From: Romanomermis culicivorax | Lineage: Eukaryota > Nematoda > Enoplea > Mermithida > Mermithidae | Assembly (NCBI GenBank): GCA_963922205.1 | Contig: CAWUHX010000077.1 | Coordinates: 1,054,001 to 1,118,000 of the forward strand | Reading direction: 5' to 3' | Length of the DNA: 64,000 nt | In this document: positions 23,101 through 35,100 of the stretch, piece after piece | Numbering within the stretch: the first letter of the stretch is position 1 | How the letters are laid out: every line of letters begins with the position of its first letter | Made by a program: the position numbers and the translations under genes | The notes under the pieces: generated by a model | Told to the model about the DNA's origin: nothing | Database searches by the model: none | Seen by the model: the letters and a program-made list of their open reading frames with translations, nothing else

Positions 23101-26100
23101 GTTAAAACTGTTATTGGTCTCGGAGAAGGCGCCGGTGCGAATATCATGTGCCGTTTCGCTGTAAGTTAACGAAGAAAATGAGAATTGCTCACCATTCATT
23201 TATTCCAAATTGCACATGTGTCGCGTTAGGAGCATACATGTAACTGGGGGGGGGAAGTGCTATGGGAACCCCCCTCCAGAAATCGTCGACCATATGGCTA
23301 GCCATTGGGCGACCGCCCCCCCCCCCAGGATTTCCCAATCGTATGGCTAGCCATATGGTAGCCGCAGGAACCCCCTACTTTTAGTCGGAAAAATACTGAA
23401 AAACGTCACTTTTTTCAAGAAAAATGTCAATTTTTGAGCAAAAAATTGTCAAAAACGTCAATTTTCTCGGCGCTTCGCGCCATAAGTACATTTTTTATCA
23501 TTTTTTTACGCAAAAATTACTACTTTTCAACCGTTTTTCGGATTTTTTTCATGAAAAAATTGAATTTTTTTCCTTCAGAGACTCCTCCCCCCAAACTTTG
23601 GGAATTACTGACCCCCGGCCCGAAAAATGTGCTCCAACCCCCCCCCCCCCCCAGACTTCGGAGCTCCGTTACATGTATGGTTAGGAGAGAATAGTTTCGA
23701 GCTTAAAAAAATTAAGTTTTTTCTTCTTTGACTGTGCATATAATCAAATTTAATATTTCGTAAAATTTTTCCGTGGAAATTTTCTCGGAAGTCGGGAAAA
23801 AAATTGTTCCGATGTTGAAACGATCATTAACTTATCATAAGTTTGTCGAGACTTTTCGCAAATGTACGAAATAGCTTTCTGCTTTACTCAGCAACTGCTG
23901 TTCATTCCAAGGCCGTACATTGGGGGATAGGGGGGGGGGGTGGTCGCATCCCTTGGGACTTTGTCATACTATGACGATTTCGTGTCTATCACTGAGAAAA
24001 ATCTCAAAAATTGTCAGCGCTTGGCGTCGGTCATGGGTACAACAGTCATTGTCTTCTATCAGGCGTGGCCATTAGCATATCTATTCCCATTTACTAATTA
24101 ACCTTCAATAGTTTCAACCAACTGAATTACCTCATCTCTTTTTTTATTAGTTGAAAGTCAATATTTTGCCGATAAATGATATTATTCATCAATCATTACA
24201 ATTTTTCTCTCGTGTCGCTTAGAGCACCGTTTTTTCTCAAATGAGGTCTTTTGAGGAAAAAAATTTGGAAATGGGGAAAGAAATTTTGGGCATGGTTCTC
24301 ATTGTGGAAAAAATTTTTTGAGTTCAAAACCGAAAAGATGCATTTCGATGAACGTCAGAAGGTTAAAACCTCAAAATTTTCCGGCGCCCGCGCCGATCAT
24401 GAGTATAACAGCCATTGTTTTCTATCTGGCGCGACCATTAGCATATCTACTTCCATTTACTAATTAATCTTTATCAATTTCTATCAATTTTTTTTTGCTA
24501 GCTAAGAGTAAATATTTTCCTGATAATTGAGATTTTTCATCATTTCTTAAAATCTTATTCTCTCGCTTCGTTTGAAGTTCTCCAAACGTTTTAAAGCGTG
24601 AAACTTCGCAATCCGCATTGAGAAACAATAAAAACGTCATTCTAGTACTATTAATTTAGAGCTCTATCCTGGTGAACGTACGGGGTCAAAATTTTTCGGG
24701 GTCGGGGTCGGGTTAGTAAAACAATAACACATCATAATGGTCGTTTAAGATATTGTGTGCCCTAAATTGTCAGGCAAATGAAACTATAACAGAAAAAACA
24801 AATCAAGTTTTATTGATCAAAGTAAAATCTGTTTAATATTTTACAATTTTGTACGAAAAAAGGGGTTGCAAATTTCGCATTTTTTGACAGCAGTTTCATT
24901 TAAGATTCAGAACACATTTCGTGGACGATTTGCATTGAAAATAAATAGGGACATTTAATATAATAGGGACATTTAATATGCAACATATAAATCAACTCAT
25001 GGGCGACAGAACGGCATAAGAAAAACTGCCAAAGACTTAAACTATGCCACATAGTACCTATACTCAGCAGCATTACACGATCTACCCGCCCAGACTTGTC
25101 GAAGTTTAACAGTATTCACTTCTCGTCCGAACCAAATTGACTCATTTTATGAAAAAAAAATTTCGAAGTGCAAGTGCAATCCAGAAAAACGTTCAACCCC
25201 GACTCAGTTTTTCTTTTCGGGGTCGGGGTTAAAAAGTCGGGGATCTCCGACTTTTCTTTCGGGGTCGGGGACCCCGTACGATCACTACTCTATCTGAACA
25301 TCCATTTTCCAGAATTTTGGAGCACTAAAATTCGAAAATTTGCCCGGCTCTATGCGCCGAGATAAGAAAGGTATTACGATCCATTAGTTTAATTTCAATT
25401 TTTTTTCCACCTTTTAGAATGTAAAAACCTGAAAATTTTCCCGGCGCTGCGCGCCCGAAAATTTGCCTTTTGCTCGGTCCGTCCCCGCCTTTAAAAAATT
25501 CCTGGCAACGGCCCTCGTTCATTTACAATAATTATTTTCAGTGACTCCTGTTTAAAGTAATAATTTCAACACTATTTCAGGTAAAATATATACTTCTACA
25601 ATTTCTAATTTCTCAAGATGAAAGTTTATGTTGTTTTAATTCATATTAAATAATCTTTTCCATATCTTTCATTGAACTGCCCTGTTAATGCTGATAATTT
25701 TCAGATTTCACATCCAAACCGATGTCTCGGTGTTATATTAATTCATTGTACATCGACTACTGCCGGCGTTATGTCATATTTGAAAGATAAAGTACTATGT
25801 TTTTTATTGTGGTCTGGACCAAGATGAACAGTTCGATTTTCGACTTTGTGATCTCTGAAGCAGAACTAATGAAAGGGAAAAGTTTTAGTTTTATCGGAGT
25901 ATTTTCAAGTGTCGGACGGAATCATGCAGACACTCGCATTACCTGCTAAAAAAATTTCTGGTAGTTAAATTTTACGTTTTTGACTGTGGAAATTTCATCG
26001 TATGTGCTATGCGTGCTCAATTTCTGGAAAAAACAGCTGGTAAAAACTTTCGTTTTTAAGAATAATTTTTCTAGAAGACGCTTATTAAACTTTCAGTTTT

Positions 26101-29100
26101 TTGGACTATAGTAATCCGACACCAGCTTTTCATTATAGATGATTCAATGGAAATTGGGCTCGAATATGAATCAAGCAGCGTGGGAATATTTGATTGATCA
26201 TCGTTTCGGACCGGTAAGTTTTCTCTTTTTGAAAGCACGATTGAACTTTTTTGACAACAGAAAGAAAATACGAGAAAGGCCTTCACCCTCTTTAAATGCG
26301 TTTTTTGTATTTTCCCCTTGAAAACGATTTACATATAATGTGGTGATGCAGCATTCAACAAAGTTCTAAATAGCAGGAATCGGTGAGTTATGCAAATGCG
26401 GACCATTGCACAAAAAATTATTTAGCACTCTTGGAATGAAAGAAATATTAGCTGATCGCCTAGTTTTTTCTGTAGCATTTCTGTTCTGTAAAAAATGTTT
26501 GCGTACGAGGTTGCATAGATCCTAAGTGAATCCAAATTCCGAATTTTTCTTTTCGAGTGGAATTTTCCAAAATAGTCAGAGTAATCACAAGTTTCAAAGT
26601 TCCTTCGTGTAAGACAGAAGGCGTATGGTATAAAATTATATATTTTTGAAAATCTCTGTATCCCAATTAGTTTCAATATTTCAACCAACCTTGCTGCTAA
26701 ATATCTTTTATCCCAATCGTAGGACAAATTACTTCTACACTTATTTTTTTAGGCTGGCATATGCAGTACATATGTCGTGAAACTCACCTCGACTTTTCCA
26801 GTTGACTTTGGAAGCTTTTTATTTAAAACTTCGTAATTAGTCAAGTGATCTTATCTGTTCTAACCTGGCCTTCGTATCTGAAAACTTTCCCGTTATCATA
26901 GGACCTCTATGAGCACTTATAGCTGGTTTTTGCATATTAAGATAGCCTCGTACGGAAACTTGTTAGGTTTCATTCATCACTGCACTGCATACGCGTATAA
27001 ATTCCTTGCTTGCAAGTGCTCCCGAGCACACATCGGCTTGTGGCCCCACACTGATAGGTGTTACCCATATAATGAGTAATTTAGGCGAGCAGTGGTAGTT
27101 TTATTCTGAAACTATCTCTATTCAAAAACACCATTTAAAATTGAGTACTTTCTTTTTTGGTGGAGTTATAGGTGGTTGAAGTTAGGTTAAAATTTGCTTG
27201 AATTCTCCCAGATTTTCTTTGCGGCTGATGTATGCTCCCGAGACTAATTAGTAGTTAGAACTCGTAGAACTTGTAAAACTTCGAAATCTTGATGAGAACA
27301 ATTCTGCGTAGTGCAGCTTGCTTTGTCGATTGACTTAGTGTCATCAATTCTTGTATTATTGAAGTTATCGATGTTCTTATCCTGTTCGGTCAGCTTCATA
27401 AGCACAGTTGACTGAAATAGTTTTTGGTAAGTATCAGTTCAAGCTTTCCTGAGTTGGCTGCAAGATAAAGTTAATTTTGTCCAGGAAATTACAATTACTT
27501 TCAGTTAGATGAAAAAATCGTTTTTAAATCTGGATAGAATTTTCAGCATACATGTAACGGAACCCTGAGGTCTGGTGTCATCAAGTGATTTTTTTGGGGT
27601 GGAATGTCATCGATTGCCCTCAATTTTTAAGGGGGGGTGTCCCTGAGGAAACCAAAATTCGATTTGCCACTAAATAAGTACGAAAAATTGTTTAAAAAAG
27701 TAATTATTTTTGTCTAACACCGTAAAAAATGTATTCATGGCGCGAAGCGTCGAGTGAATTGACATTTCCAAATATTTTTTGTTCAAAAATGATAAAAACA
27801 TTTTTCAGCGTTTTTCCGATTAAATTGGGGGAGGGGGTCCCTATGACTATCATATGACTAGTGATGGACCGATGCATCGGTCGATTGTTGCATTTTTCTG
27901 CCATCGGCCGATGTTTTGCCAAAAAATCGGCCGATGGCCGATTGTTTGGCAACTTTTTGTTACAATAAATGCAGGTGCGGATGCTTGAAAAACAGATTGT
28001 TCACATTTATATTTTACAGTACTTAAGTAAAAAAATTATTTTTTGTGTGAAAATGTTGTTCTAATGTCTGGAATGACTGCCCTGTGTTGTCATTGATGAA
28101 CTAAATAACAAGAATATGACAAGCTATGAATGAGATATTTTAGCCACGGCAAGAATATATTTTAATAAATGTAAAATGTATCCACACCTAGATAATTATG
28201 TTTCGGCAGCTTGTCCCTTTGTTGAAAATTTTTGCAGAAACTGTAAAAATCTATGAATCTAAAAACGCCTGTATTTCGAAAGAAATAGCTGAAGGAAAGT
28301 AAGCTAGAGTTTTTGCCTAAATTTTTTTGAAAAACATAAATTAAAGAATTGTATCATTAAGAATTTTATGCCACTCATTTCACAATGGCAACTTTCCTGG
28401 TTTGGGTTCATTAAAGGATAAATTGTTGGAAAAAATTAATCAATATTTTTGTGGAGATTGAGCCCACTTTAAACCCATTGAAGACAATAAACTTTATGCT
28501 TTGGCGTCCTTACTAGGTCCTCGGTTTAAAAAGAATGTTGGATTGAAATTTGAAATTTAACACGTATTGATCATACAAACCAAAATTCGATAATTTAGGG
28601 TTTCTGTGATCCTCAAGCAGCAGACAAAGCTGAAATAGCTTTGGTCAGAATGGTTGTTAATCAAAAACAACAAAATCAATGCTTCTTTGAAAAAATGGTT
28701 CAAAGATTGAATAAATCTTCAAACTGATCATCCAAACTTTCTCAGTAAACCACAATTAATAACAATGTAAATAATTCAGGCATTTACACAAAACTCACAA
28801 ATTTCAGGCACTATTCAGCCATTGCAAGTTCATCTGAAGATGAGCTGGAGCCCAAAAAATGTGCAATGTCAACATATAAGCAAGCAAAAGCCATCGTTTT
28901 GGAATACATTGCTGAATCAAAACTATATTTTGATTCTTCACCACTAAAATATTGGAAGAAAAATGCTGCAACAAAACCAGAATTAGCTAATAAGAGTGAA
29001 AATTGCATGCAGTTAAAAAATGAGTTTCATTATTTAAAAAATTTCTTTAGCTTGCCATGAAATTTTCATCAGCGCCAAATCCAAGTAGCTAGTGAATGAT

Positions 29101-32100
29101 CATTTTAAGCAAAGGATGTTACAAGTGGGAAAAATCCTGTTTAATGCCGAAAAATGTACAAATGCTTTTATTCTTGAAGCATGTGATTCGATTCAATAGT
29201 GCAACTTTGAAAAACAAGCTGAAGTTGGAGAAGCTTGTAGTGAACTTAGCAATCAAAGTGAAGATAGTACAACAAATGCTTTTGTTGATGACCTGTTGGA
29301 TGAATGAAAATGTTGTTAATTATTGAATGTTGAAAATATCAGTGAAACTTTGTGAATAATTCGTAATAATTTTAAATTTTTTACAGTGTAGCAACTTCAG
29401 GTTGCATTTTGTACATGTTACAGCCGATGCATCCTCCATCGGCCGATGCCATCGGTGACCCTGGCCGATGCATCGGCATCGGTCCATCACTACGTATGAC
29501 TAGTCATATGATTCGAAAATCATGTGGAAAATCACCATGTAGCTACATGGTCAACGATTTTGAGAGGTTCCTGTGGCGCTTCCCCCCAATTGCATGAATG
29601 ATTAAAGGCCCTGTCAAACTTCGTCATGAGGTACCGCGCGTCGCCTGTTGTCCTATTCATACTAACAAGCGGCGCCGCGTGGTGCCTTGTCATACTTCGC
29701 CGCGCGGCGCCGCTTCTTTACTTTCGGATTTTGCTCTCTGAATAAAAACTTTCGCGGAAATTTTGCAAGCACTGTTGTTTTTTATCGTTTTTGGAACTGC
29801 TAATTGCACTTGGCTTATTGCTAAGACAAAATCCGACCGAGGGAAACGTGTTTATACCTACTTTGCATATTGATCATTTTCCACATTCGTATCTCCGTTG
29901 TAAATTTTGTAATCACAAGAACCTATAATCCCTTTTTCTGGAACAGCTTGTGAATAAAAAAGTTAATAGCATCATTTTACATTTCTATAATTTACAGAGT
30001 CTGCTCAACTGATCCTCACGATTTTTTTACGCCAAAAATCCTATAGTAAACCGTTTGTGTAAACGACTTTGAGGGCGGTCTATTTTCTGCCCATTTTCCA
30101 ATTTACAATCATTTTATAAAAACAAACTATACATATTTCCAGTCTTCCTGAAAATCTATTTCTGAAAACGTCAAATAATTTCTCTGGGATGAAATTACAG
30201 GAAAAATTTTACTGGGAAAATTTCTGAGTGCATGGCCAAAACAATCATGGATTTTTCAGAATATACGATGAATTTTTTCCGAATGTAGCATACATGCACC
30301 TGGACGGGGGTTTGGGGCTATTGACTCCCCCCAGCAGATCCAACCCACCTGCAGTGATTGAGAAGATTTCGAACGAAAAAATGATCAACAGAGAAGAGAA
30401 AGTCATCATGAATGAAATTGATACCGTAGTTATACTATCTCCAAACAAAGCAAACTTGATTCAAAGAAGTAATGCTAAAACTTTAAAAAATGCTGTCCAA
30501 GCAAATAATTTTATATATTTGGCTAATATAGGTTGAAAAACATGCTGCTTGAATGTTAGAAAAACATGCTGCTTATACTGGCTGACTGCCCACAGAATTT
30601 ATATGTTGTGAATGTATTATTAAGAGGCATGATAAAATAATACTTGAAAAGTGTCATAATTCACAATTTATGTAAAAAATATGATTGAACTGCATATACT
30701 GATGTTATAGTATGCATCAATATGTTATTTATAGCAACAATATATTACAGCTTTATAACACATGAATTGTTCGAAAACTTCGTTTGAGTTGAACTTGGAA
30801 AGCGGTACCGCACCGAATTAGAAAAATGTATTCATACTTCCCAGCTGGCACCAGTATGAATAGGACAACCGGCGCAGCGCGGTATCTCGCGGCGAAGTAC
30901 GGTGATCCACATATAAGATGCTTTAAAAATTTTTGACAATGAGGTCCTTATTTTGAGGGACCGATGTGCGCTATCTAAATCATGTTCAAAAATTTAAATG
31001 ATGAGTCTCCACAAGTCGTTAGACAAGCTTTTTATATTAATCGTAAACGTTGTAATTTGATTGTTCGAATTCTAAAAAAGGGTTGGGCATAATGGCGCTT
31101 GCTCTTTCAGATTTTGTTTTCTAATCTAAAGTCTTCCTCATATTCGATGTCCTTTGATTTTTCCTTAATAGATTTATTCATACGTATATGCATGCTATTG
31201 ATTGTAATTCTGTAAACTACTTAGTTAAATATCTAGAGCTTAGAGAGCTACCCGCTGTGTTTTACGACTAAATTTGCTTATCGTGAGTTTATAGTTTTTT
31301 CTGTTCAGGGATTGGATGATAAGCAATCGTACATCAAATTGCTACAAGAAAGACTTAATTCGGTCAATCTTAGCAAATATATGGCTAGTTTTTTGCACCG
31401 AACCGATTTATCTGCCGAATTAGCTGATAAACTGAAGTACGTGAATTCGAATTAAGTTGCCTTCCTTGACATTTTTTCCGGCGCGCCTTATCAATTGCGA
31501 CATTTTGTTTTTTTGACTGATTTGTCAGGCTATTTTATGTTTTGATCTTAAAAATTTGACAGAGACTTTCATTGGGCGATTGAAACATATATATAAAGGA
31601 GCTCCGAGGGGGTTCATCAATGGGCCCACTGTTTTTTTAGCGCTGCGCTAATAAAACGTGAGCCGCGCTAATGAAAAATTTTGGTCATTAGCGCGGAGCG
31701 CTAATGACCGAATTTTCATTTCAGAATTTACAACGATGAATATACAAGGTCATTGGGACTTTGTCATATGTCGATTTTGTGTCTCTCACAGAAAAAAATA
31801 TCAAAATTTTCCGGCGCTTCGCGCCGGTCAATGAGTATAACAGTCATTGTTTTCTATCCGACATGGCCATCAGCATATTTACTTCCACTTCCTACTTAAC
31901 ATTCAGCAGTTTCAATCAATTGAATTGTACCTCATCTCTTTTTTATTAGTTACAGGAAAACATTTTGCCGTTAAATGAGATTTTCCATCAATCTTTACCA
32001 TTTTTTCTCTCGTCTCGTTTGGAGCACCGTTTTTCTCCTCGATGGGATCTTTTAGGGAACAAAATTTCGAAGTAAGGAAAAAATTTTGGACTTTTTTCTG

Positions 32101-35100
32101 ATAAGAAAAAATCTTTTTTCACTTCAAAACCGAAAAGATTCATTTTGGTGAATTTCAGAAGGTCGAAACCTCAAAATTTTCCGCTGGTCATGAGTTTAAC
32201 AGTCATTGCTTTCTATCCGGCGCGGCCGTTAGCATATCTGCATACTTCCACTTAATAATTAACCTTCATCAGTTTCTATCAATTGAATTACTGCATCTCT
32301 TTTTTACTATTTCACTCAAGAGTCAATAATTTGCTGATAATTGAATTTTTCATCACTTCTCAGAACTTTATTCTTTCGCTTTTTTTGGAGTTTTCCATTG
32401 TTTTGAAACGTGAACCTTCCCAATCTGCGATTGAAAGACGATAAAAACATCATAACAATACTGTAAATTTAGGACTTCTATCCAGGAATAATTGTTAGGA
32501 ACTTTTTCCAGCACTTTGGAACACGAAAATCCGAAAATTTTGCTGGCGCTGCGCAGCGGGACGATGCATTAATTTCATTCCGATTTATTTTCATTGATAT
32601 GATGATTCATTTACTGGCCTTTTAGAATGTAAAAACCTGAGAATTTTCCCGGCGCCAGACGCCGGAAAATTTCTTTTTGCTCGATTACGGCTCTGTGAAT
32701 ACGTTTTAAAGAACGCTGTCAAAAAATAAGTTTACAATAACACGTTTTTCAATAATGCTTAATACAATCACTAATAACTTGATCACTATTGTAAAAAGAA
32801 ATAAACTACTGTGCGCTACTAAAATTTTTTCGCGCTAATGGAGTCAAACTGCCATTAGTGACATTGCTAATGGGTGTGCCGCTAAAAAACACTGAATGGG
32901 CCAGATTTTTATGGATATGCCTGAAGGAAAAGGAATTGGAGATTTTCGCCCAAAAAGTTCGAAAAACGGTTAAAAATTATAATTTTTGTCTAAAGGGCAT
33001 AAAAATATATACTTATGACACGAAGCGCCCAAAAAATAGAAATTTGTGACCGTTTTTGTTCAAACGTGATCATTTTCCACCGAAAATTGACCTTTCTCAG
33101 TTTCTATTTATCAAAAGAATGTGGGCCACCATACGACTATCATATGGCCGACACGATATCCTTGTGGTTCTTATGGCAATTCCCTCCCAATCACATGTAT
33201 GGGTTGAAGCATTCACTAAAAATTTGTGTAGTCTGAAATCTGAATGCGATCGAAATAGGTACTGTATAGCGTTTCTTGCTTCCTATCTCTGCTCTTCTAT
33301 GTCCCAAATACAGAATTAATTCATTTCATTTCAAAAAATTGCATGAAAAAATTATAAAGACATTCGTAAAACTTACAAGAGAAAGTAAAAAAATATAACA
33401 AATTGAGGAAAAAATTTGTCAGCGGAGATTTTGAAGAATAAAACCGATTAAATTGAATTTTGAATATCGATGGTATGTCTGATTACGATGGATCCTTTCA
33501 TAAGCCTTTCAAAAATCGAAGAGACGTCTTTTTTCGGATATATTCTTTTCCTAATTCAGTTCTTTCAGGTAATATCTAAGAACAGGATATTTCCGGTATG
33601 TATTAATTGACTATCATTATTGCCGGTTTGGATTCTTGATGAAAAAATAAACGGCGTTTTCTTTGTGTATAGTCAAAATTCTCACCAAGAAATGCAGTAT
33701 TTTCATACATTGCCTATCCCAGTCAGCCTGTGAGATGCTTGATCCGTGTAGAATTAGGGGTCAGATAACTTGAAATTTGTCGAAAATCTATTATTTTCAA
33801 AATTCAAGTCATCCGTAGGTGGTGGATACACAGATTCCTATACTGCTATAGAAAATCAAGCCTACGAATACATATCTGGACAATAGGTTCAGCTGGATGC
33901 AACTCGGTACCAGATGATGCGACTTCGGTACTTTTGGGCATTTTCCGCACAGAACGGAAATTTTTTTGGGCGTTTCTACTGCTGGCATTGATGAAAAGGT
34001 GCATTTTAGTGCAATTTAGATGGTCAAAATCTCAAATTTTTCCGGCGCTCCGCGCCGGCAAAGAAAATAATTTACAATATTAACTACAATTTAGCTGAAG
34101 CGCAGCCAAAAATAAGTTTACTTTGATTTCTCTGTTGTCCCTGATTGTTTCCATCAATCTTATATGTCTCTGCTAGAGTGAGTAAAACTCGTCACTTTGT
34201 AGTGTGAATTGGAATTTTCATACGAATTTGCTGATTTTTCCCACATTTCTCCACACATTTATTTAATACCATCATTTTTCTAGGAAAAATCTAAACCGAA
34301 AGTATTACAAATTATCTCTAAAATACATTTTCCAACATTTCAGTAGCTCCTTTGTTCAAAAATTCTCTGGTGTGACGCATCGGAAGTTAAGTTTGCATGG
34401 TTTTCATGATTTGAAGTTCCTCATCCCACTCATCAATTAGTAATCTTCAGTATCAGGTTCGGATTTTGTTGAAAATTGAGATTTAATATTGATCTTCACG
34501 AATTCTTTCTCTCACTTGAAGTTTTCTGAACTTAGTGAACACAAATTTTGTCATTGGGAAACTACACGATTTTCGACTGAAAATGCAAACCTTTTATTTT
34601 AGAGATAAAGGTTGAAAATGCTAATTTTCCAGCATTCTAGAATATCAAAATGTAGAAATTGAATCAATTGGAAAATCGATTGAAATCTATAAATCATCGG
34701 CTCTAATCACAGAAATGACAGCAGCAACTATTAATTTTGTTTAATCAAGCTAAAATAATGTTTTTGAGCTAGAAAAACAGATACTTTACATTATTTTCTT
34801 AGCAATCTATAATTTTCGCTCATTTCACACATTTTTCAAATGATCTAAACTTCGAACGGAAAAAATTTTCGTGTGCAGAAAAAATTTTGGGTCATTGCGG
34901 ATGAAGGCGTGCGGAAAAAAAACCCTGCTTCGGTACCAAATGACTTATTTCTCAGCACCAGATCATAAACCGATTTGAACAGCAAAAACGGTATAGAGGA
35001 CTTGTGGATAGACTTTCAACCACTAAAAACTAGATAATCAAACAACTAGGAAATTAGCCAACCAACCAACTTATCATGGTCCATCAATCAACCAATCAAT

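Larger units (their letters stand above)
27547..29600 (-). mobile_element. Old MITE family B copy, split by a hAT element
   Basis: CATACATGTAACGG at the left and CCAATTGCATGAATG at the right with family B blocks in reverse order. The copy is interrupted at its CATATGAC site by the 27859-29492 element. Flanks agree at only 5 of 8 bases, so it is old. Confidence 0.55.
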
